A stretch of 64,000 nucleotides of DNA from Echinostoma caproni. Taxonomy: Eukaryota; Platyhelminthes; Trematoda; Plagiorchiida; Echinostomatidae. Within the stretch, counting starts at the first letter, position 1, and each line of letters opens with the position of its first letter. The notes beneath the pieces were generated by a model that saw only the letters and a list, made by a program, of their open reading frames with translations, was not told the DNA's origin and made no database searches. A program made the translations under genes and the position numbers. The stretch is from NCBI GenBank assembly GCA_900618425.1, contig UZAN01039889.1:7260-71259 (forward strand). The letters are read 5' to 3'. Shown piece after piece: positions 52,590 through 63,981 of this stretch.

Positions 52590-52810
52590 AGGACCGGCTG
52601 TGGTATGTGGTGGTATGTGGCGTGTAGATAAAGCGGCCGGTTTTTTGGTGGTTNGGTGGCTCTTTGTGCTGTCTTGGCCTGGGCCCTCAGTTGGGTAGAG
52701 GGAACCGAACAGCTGATGAGACCCAATATGGTTGAAACAGCTTGTTAATGCTTCTAAGCATTCACTTCATATTTCTTTCATTTTGTGTTTAATAAAACCG
52801 CGAATAAGAA
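52590..52810 (+). repeat. GC-richer block around the ribozyme, possible retroelement copy
   Basis: From about 52590 the composition becomes G-rich ('ggtatgtggtggtatgtgg', 'gcggccggttttttggtgg') and returns to AT-rich after 52742. A small hairpin 'aatgctt..aagcatt' (52747-52762) and 'aataaaa' near 52792 follow. The block looks foreign to its neighbourhood, like a short non-autonomous element. An unresolved N lies at 52654. Confidence 0.4.
52668..52741 (+). ncRNA. Candidate hammerhead self-cleaving ribozyme
   Basis: All conserved hammerhead elements occur in the right order. Stem III 5' strand GCTGT (52668-52672) ends in the GUC triplet with C17 at 52673. Stem I opens with TTG (52674-52676) pairing CAG (52710-52712), has an internal loop, a GG/CC pair (52681-52682 with 52705-52706) and CCCTC/GAGGG (52684-52688 with 52698-52702). 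The core CTGATGA follows at 52713-52719. Stem II GACC/GGTT (52720-52723 with 52730-52733) has the loop CAATAT. Then comes GAA (52734-52736) and stem III 3' strand ACAGC (52737-52741). Cleavage is predicted after 52673. Stem III is open, so this is type III topology. An internal loop in stem I near loop II is what natural, fast hammerheads use for tertiary contacts. Activity is inferred, not shown. Confidence 0.8.
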
Positions 52811-53776
52811 CAGCCGTCCTTCAAAAAAAATTATTTCAGGGACCCCTAGTCAAGATGTAGAAAAACGTTTAGATTGACCTCTTTGAAACATAATATTGCG
52901 ATTATGTAAACCAATCGTTTATTATTATACCTTATTTTGACATATTTTTTATTTTGAAAATATTGTTGAGATCGATCAAAATCAATTCGCTGCTGTGATT
53001 CCCTGTAACTATATTTAAACTGGGTGTTGGAGTAATACGGTGTAAGTTACTCATTTCAGGATAACCACGACTCGGTCGAATCGGATCGATCAAACAAATC
53101 ATATTTTGCCCAGGTTCACAGCTTGGATAGGTATTACACTCGAAGAAACTCTCAAACAATGCATTCATTTAATATCATATTCGTTGCTTAATTGCTGCCT
53201 TGTATCTGCCTAAAACAGCTCATTACCCGAGGAATTTATCCTGATCACTACCACCAATTAGTCAGACAATGCCTCAGAGAGAAGATATTTAGAATCGTCT
53301 TACCTCAACGTTAAATCTCTAGTGATTGGGATGCGTTATTCTCTGGTTGGTGGGCAAGCCCAGTGGTCCCATATGATAAAACTATCCATCACATATAACT
53401 TCAATCACCGCGTACAAAATTGTGCAACCAACTAGTATCAGCCAAGGAACAACAAACACGAGCTTCGTGAAAAAAACAAATAAAAATTTATCCATGAAAC
53501 TTCCCACTTTGTCGTTTCATTCGGATTATGAACGGTCATTACTAAAACGTATAAAGTCTCTATGAAATCCTTCCGGTACACTCAGTCGTTCGCATGAATC
53601 ATTCAAGAGCCAATTTTAAGGTTGATAAAAGTGTTGCGATAAATCAACCGACACAAGAAACTATGCAGTAATTAGATTATCTCGACGGGTCTGATTATTA
53701 ATTGGTTCGACTATGGACTTATTGCATTGTAAAATATTACAGACGCATGACTTAGTTGGAACACCAATGAACTGAC

Positions 53777-53913
53777 CTGCTGGAGAACATCTAAATCCAC
53801 AATCCATTGGTCCAAATCCTTGTAGTCCAATCCGGCCATAATATGTCCGTGAAGAACAAAAGCACGAACACAAACACAAACTCCGCGTGACAGATTGTCT
53901 TCAAACTGTACTG
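53777..53913 (-). CDS. Exon of unidentified minus-strand gene
   Basis: 137 bp, acceptor 'ttaaaactacttacgttcag', donor CAG|GTCAGTTCA. After two bases it reads VQFEDNLSRGVCVCVRAFVL, HGHIMAGLDYKDLDQWIVDL, ending DVLQQ. It looks alpha-helical with buried Cys/Val/Leu. Phase 2 at the start matches the phase-1 end of 55546-55589, giving LSYPA-VQF; phase 0 at the end matches 41518-41739, giving DVLQQ-VWCC. The overlapping longer frame with a run of Phe/Val is a shadow. I cannot name the family. A helical-bundle tethering or scaffold protein is a guess only. Confidence 0.5.
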
Positions 53914-54559
53914 CTGAACGTAAGTAGTTTTAATTATATCAGAATATTTGTCAGCAGATTTTGGAGTCACACTGGTGTTGCTCAGATCAATCAGGGCAGC
54001 GAGTAAGACTAGAAGCTGATTTCCATATGGAGCAACAGTTTGATTTACCACTGTCTCAGATTGCCACGATGGTCCATCACATCGACCGAAAATGTTTCGT
54101 ACTTAACAAACGTGAGATAAGATATCCACTTCCAGCTGCTCCTCACCGACGTACGTTTAGCAGTTCAGACATGCCGGTTTCTTTATCAGTTTATACACGC
54201 GATCACGGTGTGTGTTGATTGGTAGGGATGTGTGTTCTACTTGGTTTTCAACACCCGAACGTAAGATTGTTAAACAAACAGTATGTGACGGCGTTAAACA
54301 AAATGTACAGTGATCCGTGTCAAAATGATTAAAACGTTATCTTTGTTTTTGTCGCTTCTGCATGACTGCAAACGGTCATGTGATCCGTTGTGTGGGAATA
54401 AACACGCTGGAATGTGATTGGTCTATTCACATCAGGCGTGACCATAATTAGCCAATCAAATCTTAGTCAGGCTGGTCCACTGAATTCAGGTGAGCAGGGG
54501 CCTTCGGGTGAACTGTGTCTGATCTCTGATCAATAGCGTTGGGTTTCCACATTGTTTAG

Positions 54560-54782
54560 GATTTCAGCAATGTTTATTCGGTCCATCTCCGTCAATCTGG
54601 GTAAGCATCTGGAAACACTGGATTTATCAGTGAAGCAAAGCCCTTGTACATTCAAAACTGTCGAAGCTTTGTACAAAATAGTGAAGTACCAGTTATTGCA
54701 CAGGGAAACCGAGATAGAGATGCTTTGGATATCAAACTTTTGCCGTTTGTTCAGTGATTTACCACAACCAGGTTTCACTTAA
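54560..54782 (+). CDS. Candidate terminal exon, possibly leucine-rich-repeat-like
   Basis: Acceptor 'tgggtttccacattgtttag'. The frame then stays open to the stop at 54780-54782: ISAMFIRSISVNLGKHLETL, DLSVKQSPCTFKTVEALYKI and VKYQLLHRETEIEMLWISNF, ending LPQPGFT. The 'L..HLETLDLS' element resembles one leucine-rich repeat as in F-box/LRR proteins, but a single unit is weak evidence. The opposite strand is also open here, so the coding strand is not secure. Confidence 0.3.
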
Positions 54783-55545
54783 GATCCATAAACATATACA
54801 CGGATCTAATCAAGATTCATTGCACTCGACTGCAGGACATATCACGGTATAATAGATCTTGGCTTATAATATAATAAAGTGAAGACAAATGCGTTTCACT
54901 GAATCAGTACTAAATTTATGGCGTTTATCATCTGAATGAATATTCAAATAATATAATAATGAAACACTCGAAGATACGTTATGATGACTCAATGATGCAA
55001 TTCGATTTACTCGACATGATTTTGGTTTGCGAAGTAGCTGCTCGTTTGGAATAGAAATACCGGAGACGATTAAACAATTTTGTTAATTCCTGTCTACTTC
55101 AGTGAGAACCCCTTGGAGTGGGATTACAGTGCAACCGAAAGATTAGCCACTTATTTCAAACGTGGGTCTGTTTCCTGGGCTTTTCGGTTTTATTCCTGTT
55201 TGTTTAGGTTTTGAACAGCTAAAAAAGGGTCTCGGAGATCATTTGAATTCTGGTGAGTAAAACTAGTTATGGAACAAAAATGGTTTAAGCAGTGGTCATT
55301 CTATCTCCCCTACCCCAAGTTGTAAGTGGTTCAATCGGAGGTTGACAACGATTATAAATCGTTTAGTAAACCCAAGGATGACACAGCAAACAGGATACAA
55401 TACGTAATCTGCCGATTTGTTATGTGATCTTAAAGATGGATTGCAGGGAATGGAAACAATTAGAGTAGGTTTCGTGAAAACTGCATAGGCATATTTGTGT
55501 GTGGAAGAAAAGTACAAGGGAACGGATGATGCGTAAAGTACTTAC

Positions 55546-55589
55546 CGGGATAGGAAAGCAAATACAAGGAGGCGCAAACAGCATCCAGG
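55546..55589 (-). CDS. 44-bp exon of unidentified minus-strand gene
   Basis: Excellent splice sites: acceptor 'tatttgagttaccttttttag', donor CCCG|GTAAGTACT. In the frame that fits its neighbours it reads LDAVCASLYLLSYP, starting with the last base of a Ser codon and ending with the first base of an Ala codon. Both junction phases agree with 60684-60859 upstream and 53777-53913 downstream. Confidence 0.5.
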
Positions 55590-55599
55590 CTAAAAAAGG

Positions 55600-57620
55600 T
55601 AACTCAAATAGCGTCATAAATGCCTTTTAACCAACCATTCTGATTCAGATAAAAAATGAGAACCTCACCGCAACATAACAAATCATGCATAAGTTTGTGC
55701 AATCACATAGCACCGCGCTCATAACTCTCAAAGGACTCGGCCATACAATCAAACAACGAACTTCTCGTGAACGGTATTCAGTTGATCCGCACTAACTTTG
55801 GTAAACTATTCCCGTGCATATGAACTGAACTGAATTTATCGACCTTGGGAAGACATTTGCCTATGGTATGAGCTTTGTTTCGATTCCGGAAAGAGGTGAA
55901 ATTGCAAGGGGGTTATGTTGACGGGGAAAGCTGAACATGCTGTCCTGCTGATAGGGAAAACCTTGAAGAATTCAGATTAATCAGGTTCCGATCGGAATGA
56001 ACAACACAAAGAGACCGGTACACATCGTGGTACCCGTGATATTGGTTGACCCTCTATGGTAAGATTGAGCCCACAGTGAAAGGAGGATATCGCGATGTTT
56101 GCTGTGAGATTGCTTAAAGCTTCATTCATCTATCTTTCATAATTCAAAGCGTAGACAGAGATCAGTGTTGGAGTATTGCTGTGTTAGTGCACAACAAAGT
56201 TAATGAATCATTTTATGCATAGTTATTCTCAATTGGCAGAAATCAAGTAGGCAATCCATCGGTGCCACTGATGTATAGTGAGAGGATTAAACCTTGTGGA
56301 CTAGAAAAACATCAAGCAGGTAAAAACACGCAATTTCTTTTACCTGACGTATCAAGATCCGGGATGAAAGATGCCCTGAACGTTTGGATGAGGGGAAAGC
56401 TTTATGCAATATGCATCTGATATCTTATTATCAAGTCTTAAGGATTGCATAGTTGCATAGTTTATGAAAACAAATTGTAAATATACAGTGCATCCGTGCC
56501 ACTGAAAAATTCTTCTAAAACGAACATGTTATCCTGTTCAAGTACCTTAGTGCCTAATCAAACTCTACAGATTTCTTTCAGGAAGCCGTGCAAGTAACAG
56601 GCCCAGGAAGGGCATAGCCTTTGTGAATTCCATAGTAAAACGTTAAGTTGAGTTAGCATGCAGTAATTTCAGCCCTTTGGGTAACTTCTCACAACCTCGA
56701 AGTGTCATCACCGTGGCAACGATACAATAAGGGAGACTGCTATCTGTAACCCGTCCATCAGCGTTGAAAGGAATATTTGGCTGAAAGTTTTCCGTTGGCT
56801 TTCCACACCACCCCCGTCTATTTTGTCCCCTGTCCGATGAAAACTAATTACCAGTGTGAACAAACCAATCTTAACAGAAGCTCCTTCCCAATAACATATA
56901 TACGAACAACTTACTACTTCTTCTTGTAAAGAACAGCGAAACATTACATGGAGCGTAAACCCATTGATGATAGTGTTTACCAGATAAAAAACTCTTCACT
57001 TAGCACTTATTTTTAAAACATGTAATTTAAAGCTTTTCGAACGGAGCTTATGCGGTTGACCAATCAATGTGTCAGTTCATTTTCGGTTAATCGATCGTCA
57101 ATACGATGAATCATACTAGTCGATGGCAGTCGATGCACGCCAGGGGTGAATGAACCCGAGGGTCTCAATTCGACAAACGTGTCTGCACTGACATTACCAG
57201 TGCTCAGACTTCTTTTTTACGTAATGTTATTTGTTTTTTTTCAAAAGCTTTATTCGTTCCTTTGAGTTGGAAAGTGCTATCCATCGGTAAAGCTACACGT
57301 TTCTTTACAGATTGTTTCTTATTTAGAATACTCACTCCGGAACTTAGTTCCATGACGTTAGGACCCTAGCCCCTTTCTGCCCGAGTAGTTTTACCATATT
57401 CGGGTGATCCATACATAACAGATACTTTTGGAAAATAAGACGCCGGGCATAAGCTTTTCAGTCACAAAGAACACAAAGCAGAACAGTCTCGTTTGAAAAC
57501 TCAGTCAGGGCATCCGAGTGTGTCTGCGCATGTGCACATACCAAGAAAACAAAATAAATCGATTTTTGGGTATCGCTCTGAGAATCGTGAACGAAGGCTA
57601 AAACTTAAGAATGAAGTTAA
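55600..57620. other. Intron or intergenic DNA
   Basis: No feature I can support. The long minus-strand frames near 55296-55617 are partly explained by the exon at 55546-55589. Confidence 0.4.
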
Positions 57621-57629
57621 AAATAAGCT

Positions 57630-57800
57630 AGTGAGGGCAGACGGCGGCGGTGGTCAAACCATTAAGATCATCAACTCACCCCTCCAGAGGGCGTGCATTC
57701 AGAATTTCCCTAATATGTGAAACCCAAGGCAGTGCCTTTAAGTTTGCAGACCTCTCTCCTGTATATTTGTGCTTTACACGAAAGGAAGTAAACAGTATTA
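57630..57800 (+). repeat. Possible decayed SINE copy
   Basis: A G-rich 'cggcggcggtggt' start, 'gagggcgtgcattcagaattt' at the B-box position, and an end 'tgtatatttgtgctttacac' then 'gaaaggaagtaaac' parallel the 15120-15335 element in order and spacing. The box sequences are badly degraded. Confidence 0.35.
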
Positions 57801-58626
57801 TTATTTCATCAGAAAACACAGTCATTTACAACGCTGATGAGTTCTAACAACAATGAAACTACTGCCCGTTGCTAGTTGTCATCCAGGTCTCAGAAGAATG
57901 TCACTCAACGCAAATACTATTTAAAACGGACACAGCAAACATCGTTTTCCTGTCTCCTCGTATTACTATTCCCTGTTCTGTCAAGACACGATTGTGAAGC
58001 GATTACCCAGTCCATGTGGCTAAACCATGTTATTCTAACGTTACCATGGTTGTGTACTCATAGCTAATCATCTACGGGTTATTGCTGGTTACGGGAGAGT
58101 TTTAGCACTCTAATAAACCAAAATGTGGTCGAAAAGGTGAAGTTGCGCAGAATTTGACACCAGTGTTGCCGTCGTTCCTGAATAAGAGGATGAGGAAGCC
58201 CGGAACTGGAGAAAATTAATGGTTGAAGATTATGTGGTCAAATTAAGGACATCATGAATGGACGAGGTCAATGTGGACGAGGTTTTATCACGGATACTAA
58301 GGCCCAATAACATAGCTAGGCAAAACAGTACCTCATGTCCACATTGCGGATATCTCATTGATTAAAGAAGAAAGTTTTAACGATGCCGTTTGACTTAGTG
58401 AAACCGATTATAAGAGATACACGAATTAGATAGCTACCATTACTGCTTATCTCCAATTTAGAATAATACAAGCTTGTGCACGTTTATCCTTCCATGGATA
58501 TAATAAATAACTCAACTTGAGAACAATCTCTCTGGGTTTTGACGCTAGCATTGAATGTAGCATATGTTCCCACATAAATATTGTTAAATACCTGGACCAA
58601 TTTTTCACTTCATGCTTGTTGCTACT

Positions 58627-59143
58627 NNNNNNNNNNNNNNNNNNNNNNNNNNNNNNNNNNNNNNNNNNNNNNNNNNNNNNNNNNNNNNNNNNNNNNNNNN
58701 NNNNNNNNNNNNNNNNNNNNNNNNNNNNNNNNNNNNNNNNNNNNNNNNNNNNNNNNNNNNNNNNNNNNNNNNNNNNNNNNNNNNNNNNNNNNNNNNNNNN
58801 NNNNNNNNNNNNNNNNNNNNNNNNNNNNNNNNNNNNNNNNNNNNNNNNNNNNNNNNNNNNNNNNNNNNNNNNNNNNNNNNNNNNNNNNNNNNNNNNNNNN
58901 NNNNNNNNNNNNNNNNNNNNNNNNNNNNNNNNNNNNNNNNNNNNNNNNNNNNNNNNNNNNNNNNNNNNNNNNNNNNNNNNNNNNNNNNNNNNNNNNNNNN
59001 NNNNNNNNNNNNNNNNNNNNNNNNNNNNNNNNNNNNNNNNNNNNNNNNNNNNNNNNNNNNNNNNNNNNNNNNNNNNNNNNNNNNNNNNNNNNNNNNNNNN
59101 NNNNNNNNNNNNNNNNNNNNNNNNNNNNNNNNNNNNNNNNNNN
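58627..59143. other. Assembly gap of 517 N with duplicated edges
   Basis: The 28 bases just before the gap (58599-58626, starting 'aatttttcacttcatgcttg') are identical to the 28 bases just after it (59144-59171). This is the signature of two contig ends that overlap but were scaffolded apart. Long frames running through the N are artefacts. Confidence 0.95.
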
Positions 59144-59171
59144 AATTTTTCACTTCATGCTTGTTGCTACT

Positions 59172-60683
59172 TCAACGAGATGGTATGCTGACATTAGTCT
59201 AAGCACTTTCGTAGTCAGTAGACTCCTAATGGATAGATATTATTGGTGTAAACCAAACCCATTCAGCAAACATTTAGATTGTGACTTGATTTCATTGAAC
59301 CAAGTTTATGACATCCTAGCAATATGTAGTTAACAAATGGTGTTATTTCGAGTGAGGCTGCTCTTAGTTATCATTGTATTTGAGATATATTTATTCAGTA
59401 TATCAATTAACGTACAATAACTTTCGCGGAAAATGTTCATATTCAATGTTCGTGTGGCCCTTCTGTATTTCGTATGTGATTAATTTCCATGAAAAGACAG
59501 TCACGTTTGGATCGTTTCCAGTGTTACTGATTAGGGCTTCTCTCATATATTACGCAAATGTTTGTTAATGTGCGTTTGAATGCACGAATGTATCGAACAA
59601 TCCTTTATTCATGTAATTAGACAGTTCTTGAAGTCTTTCTTAGTCTCTAATGCATGATGGATCAAAAATTCCAAACGGTTTCGGCTTGTGTTCATTTATA
59701 CAACAGTTGTTTATTATTACAATTCTCATATAGCTACATTTTATTGAAACGGGACTATTATAATGCGTAATCGTTTAGTAATAATATGTTGGACGTCACA
59801 TTAAGTTTGTCTACCTCAAGTTTCATAGAGGTTAAACATGTTAAGATCGACTGCAATTTGCTAAAAGTAGTATCATTCTCCGTGAGGTGACTAATAAGCT
59901 GGTCTAAAGCTACATTGTCATGGACTAAACAAGGCACTAGGTATAGGATTCGACCTGAAAACCTATTTCAACTCTATTTGAAAAAGGTAGTTTTTTTGTC
60001 ATACGATAAGTTACCTTGTTCAAATCACATGCAGTTCGTTGTCCACAAGAAATTAATCTATTGTTAGGGGTTTTAATACGCACATTTCGGAGAGCTGAAA
60101 ACCATTCATTTCATTAATGTTTGTTCCGAGTGTATTCATCTTTCATTACCTTGACTTTGTTCCACCAACAAAATGTGCTCGGACGGATCATGAAACAATT
60201 CTGCTCAAACAAAAGCAAAATAAAATATTTTTATTTCAAGATTTAACTTATTCTATCAGCAGCTGCATTTTGACTCCTAGAATGTGTACATATTGAGCAG
60301 TTCTACTTTGAGGCCACCCACGGTTTACTATTAGTGAGAGAGAAATCGAGTGACTGAACTGCTTCATGTCCAAAAGGGAACATGGTCTAAAAGCTGATTT
60401 ATGACAGAATTCGACCACGGAGCGTGTTTGTCCCTCTCCCCCCCTCTCGGTCACTCTTCGAAAGTCTCACCCGCTCTCTATTCATGTGCCATGCTTCCTA
60501 GCGAAAATGGTCTTTACCAATCCACGAGAACCGGTTTGCAATCACCTTATCAGTGTATTCACACTATTCCCGCAGTTGCAAATAGGATTTTCAGCATAGG
60601 TGCTTCGCGCAAGTGGTATTCCTTTAGAGCACTGCCTGGAAACTACTGATTTTTCATACGTTTTCCTTCTCAAAATAGTTAAC
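59172..60683. other. Non-coding stretch
   Basis: No gene or repeat that I can support. AT-rich with scattered short frames. Confidence 0.4.
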
Positions 60684-60859
60684 CTTCGTTGCAGTGCATT
60701 TATCAAACACTTTCCTACGCATCCCCGCATCTTTTCAGCGAGGCGCTGCTCGTCAATCTGTTTGCACAGCTTATCAATCGTAATGTCTCTTATCAGTGGG
60801 CCGACCAATGAGAATGAGAAAGTTTCCAATACCAAAGACAGAATTTGCACGCTGACAGC
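60684..60859 (-). CDS. Exon of unidentified minus-strand gene (5'-most supported)
   Basis: 176 bp, acceptor 'ccttatcctagttttttcaag', donor GAAG|GTTAACTAT. It starts in phase 0 with AVSVQILSLVLETFSFSLVG, then PLIRDITIDKLCKQIDEQRL, then AEKMRGCVGKCLINALQR plus two bases. Clear amphipathic helices (ITIDKLCKQIDEQRLAEKM). Together with 55546-55589, 53777-53913 and 41518-41739 it gives an uninterrupted frame of about 190 residues across four exons. Possible 5' exons, both phase 0, are MSTRKAFSTKQT at 61391-61426 (donor GTTAGTAAG) and MNQNPTLDDR at 63952-63981; neither is secure. No family recognised. Confidence 0.5.
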
Positions 60860-60879
60860 CTTGAAAAAACTAGGATAAG

Positions 60880-60965
60880 GATCAGTATTTCCAACTGGAC
60901 TCGAACCCCTGAACCAGCCTGTATGGAAGGATAGTAACGACAGCTCCAAACCGGTAGGTTTCTTA
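60880..60965 (-). repeat. tRNA-like repeat with B box on minus strand
   Basis: The minus strand carries 'ggggttcgagtccagttgg' at about 60887-60905, a near-perfect tRNA B box, preceded by 'ccatacaggctggttca'. No acceptor-stem pairing or A box is clear, so a SINE relic is more likely than a tRNA gene. Confidence 0.4.
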
Positions 60966-62199
60966 ACGTAATGTTTTGCCAATTTAAAATTACAAATAAC
61001 TGCTTCCGTTCTTAGGATACTTGATTTACGTTTTGCCATGGACACACCAACTGACTGAATATCGCTTTCCCCGGAAATAGTCCTGCGATAATGTTTACTT
61101 TCCAGATCAAAAAGTTAGTTAAATCAAATAGTTGGAAGTGCGTTCACGTATTGCACTCACATGTTTACTTAGTGCATCCTTAAATCCTCGTGCAAAGGCC
61201 AAACTTTCGTATAGGTTCTTATTAGTTGAATGTACCTGACTATCTATCGATAATGATTAATCATCTGAGTTGAGATTTGCCTAGTTTGATTTCTTTTTTT
61301 GAGCAAGGTAGACGTGAGACAGGGTACCGAATTTCTGGCACCAAACTGCTGTGAATTCCTATGGAAAACTATTATTTGATTCTTACTAACCGTCTGTTTG
61401 GTTGAGAAAGCCTTTCTAGTGCTCATGGTTTAATGAGTGCGTAAGGTTTCTCCCTCTGAGTTTAAAAGCTGTCTGTTGGCGAATCAGTTAAAAGTGACGT
61501 CTTCTCTAGTTGCATACCGTGCGACCTTGTTGGTTCCCATGGTGGTTGCAGATATGTGAACCAACCTGGATTGCATACCTTAATTTACGCGCCTCCAATG
61601 AAATTACCTTAGTATTCTCAGCTCATAGTTCTGGTAATTATCCTCTAATAAGAATCATTACGCCAGGTAGAAAATAGTGTTGAGCTGCGTCATGTTTGTT
61701 AAACTGCTCTTCCGCTGCTTATTTTAGCTGGACTTTGTCCGTCGAATTAAGCAGAAAGCCATTCGGAGTTTCCTCAACATTGGAGATTTTGCCGGACGGA
61801 CACCGTCTAGACGTTTAGGTTAGACCATACTCGATACGTCATCTGGAAGGTCTTCGATATTCCCCGTCCTCTCTTGTCTTCCAGTTACTTGTAATCGCCT
61901 TTAGTTCGGTTTGTCTGTTTCATGCTACGACGATTGCCAAACTCTCTTAAGGAGTTTACTGTGGATTGCTCACCTTTGTTGTTCCTTAAAACTTTAGCTA
62001 ATCAAGTCCCGGATGTCACTCAGTGTACCAGTCGTCCTGTGGTTTATGGAAAAGCCCTCCGGTCATTTATTTTGGTTCACAACGTTCAATTACCTGTGAT
62101 CCTTGAGTAATTCGGCACAGTAAAAGTGGATTCTTGTCCAAACTTCATTTGGTTCCGGTCATGGACGCAGATTGGCTTTTGTTGGTACCTTGGTGACTA

Positions 62200-62470
62200 T
62201 CTTTGCAACCGATGCATAAATAATATCTATCTAATACTGCAGAAGCCAAACCATCCATGTCGGCAGCTGCTCATGTTATCAAGCAATGTACATCTTAGGG
62301 GACACCGTTTCAAATTACTGCCTCCAAAGTGTCGACTGGAATGCCGGCATCAATATTTTGCAGTCAGAGTATGCAGTACTATGAACACCATTCCACCTCA
62401 CGTAGTTTGTGCACCAACTATTGAATCTTTCAAATAGAGACTTGATGAAACCTTGGTACACCTCATATTC
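62200..62470 (+). pseudogene. 3' end of a non-LTR (LINE) retrotransposon
   Basis: The plus-strand frame reads LRGHRFKLLPPKCRLECRHQ then YFAVRVCSTMNTIPPHVVCA then PTIESFK, a stop, and RLDETL. This is the conserved end of CR1/Jockey-type LINE proteins: RGH-x-x-KL, R..FF..RV, W(here M)N.(L/I)P..VV.A.(S/T)..FK..LD. The Trp-to-Met change and the in-frame stop before RLDETL mark it as dead. No RT motifs are recognisable upstream to 61700, so the copy is 5' truncated or decayed. Confidence 0.75.
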
Positions 62471-62479
62471 ATACACCAA

Positions 62480-63951
62480 TAAAGCAAACGCAAATTCGTG
62501 GAAGCCTAAATTCTCTATAATCTCCTACCTGGAACTGTATGTGATATTTTTCGCTGCGAAGCGGTTCAGTTGTGTAAATATCCTATGGGGACAAGAGAAG
62601 CATGATCTTGTAAGTAATTCCCAAAAGAAAACTGACTTTTATTGCAGTTGCTTAAGCTGTTTGTCCATGTTGGGCGAGTTGTCGCAAATGTATACTAGAT
62701 TGTTCTTGCGATTGAATCCTGGTTGCTCAGCGTAACGTTGTCACAACAACTTCATCTGCAGATATTTTGGTGTGACAACTCACTCGGCAAAAAGGTGCTA
62801 TTGTTTACAACAGAAAAATATTCCACGTAGTCTGTATTCAAACTGCATAGTGTGTCTGCAACATTCATATTCGCAGTGAATGGATAGTTAATGTCAAAAT
62901 CTTTTCCGAGGGACATGCCTACTCAGCGTTGCCATCGGTGCGTCAAATACACCGAGAACCTACATTTGACACCATCAAAAAGAGCTTGGTTGTCCATGAC
63001 CAGCATGAAAAGACCGCCAAGCAGCATATTGATGACAATAAGGCAATCAAGTGCAGGGCAACTCCCAGCTTATGCAAGAATCACTCCTCACAACTGGTAA
63101 ACAACAGTGTACCAATTAACACAGTAAAATCTAAGTAGAAGGTTCTGTTGCTTTTTTTGGAACAGCATATACAAAGAGTTGAAATTCGGATCGGAGATAG
63201 TAGTTCAACTCAATATGAACTGCGTGAGTGNNGAGTGAGCGTAATTTCATAGCGGAGATCTAAGTGGTTTGGGCAAATGTCAGCCACGACAGTCAGTATG
63301 AAGACCAAACCATTTGATATATAACACATGAACAATATCCGCCCATTTTTTAGTCTACTTTCGGCGATATATACAAAAGACTCAATGCTTTTACCCTTTT
63401 TTAATATATCTTGTCGGTTCCTAAGAGCAGCGTGGCTTGACCATCCGAAACAAGGCAAGCAATCACTTGGGTTACGGAATTTACACTGATATTTTCTCGG
63501 GATTTCTCAGCATTAAGAAAATGACGCCAATGCAGAAAATCAATCCACATTTTAAGTCAAGAAGTAAAAAGTATGTTCTTCATGACGACATTCCTTGTAC
63601 GATAGTAGTAGCCATTTCATATTTTTATGGTTAAATGATACATATACTGATGGCTCAATGTGAAGATCAATTGTTATACGAGGCTAAATGTGTACTCTTA
63701 CATCACTGTTTGCTTTTTCATAAACAATGGAATCACCTATAGTGAGTGAAAAGATCACTAAAAGACAAAATTATATATGATTTCTTCAAACTCCTAAAAA
63801 GATATCGGGTATAACTCATGCCATTTAGCGCAATGTAGGACGGGAAGAGAAGCAATATTACACACGACTGCCAGTGTAAATTGATGTGAATCATTCCTAA
63901 TTGTCCATCACCTGTCCACCGCACACATAGTGTCCAAACTCCTGTACTTAC
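62480..63951. other. Non-coding stretch with small frames
   Basis: Plus-strand frames at 62891-63138 overlap one another and a minus-strand frame at 63210-63458 (KKGKSIESFVYIAESRLKNG) looks mildly protein-like. None has convincing splice sites or motifs. A two-base N gap lies at 63231-63232. Confidence 0.3.
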
Positions 63952-63981
63952 CCTATCGTCCAGAGTTGGGTTTTGGTTCAT
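63952..63981 (-). CDS. Possible first exon fragment of a minus-strand gene
   Basis: MNQNPTLDDR followed by the donor AGG|GTAAGTACAGG. Only the donor is strong. The upstream context runs off the window end, so whether the ATG is the start cannot be judged. Confidence 0.25.

Noticed and set aside
53961..54218. Plus-strand frame opposite the unidentified minus gene
   Set aside because: Shadow of the open minus frame, without splice sites or motif.
57833..57890. Second hammerhead-like core, 'ctgatgag' followed by 'gaaac' and a 'gtc'
   Set aside because: Stem II does not pair properly and the sequences flanking the supposed cleavage site and core do not form stem I.
58517..59333. Long open frames across the N block
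   Set aside because: They exist only because N runs contain no stop codons.
60887..60905. True tRNA gene on the minus strand
   Set aside because: Only the B box is convincing; no cloverleaf or A box could be folded.
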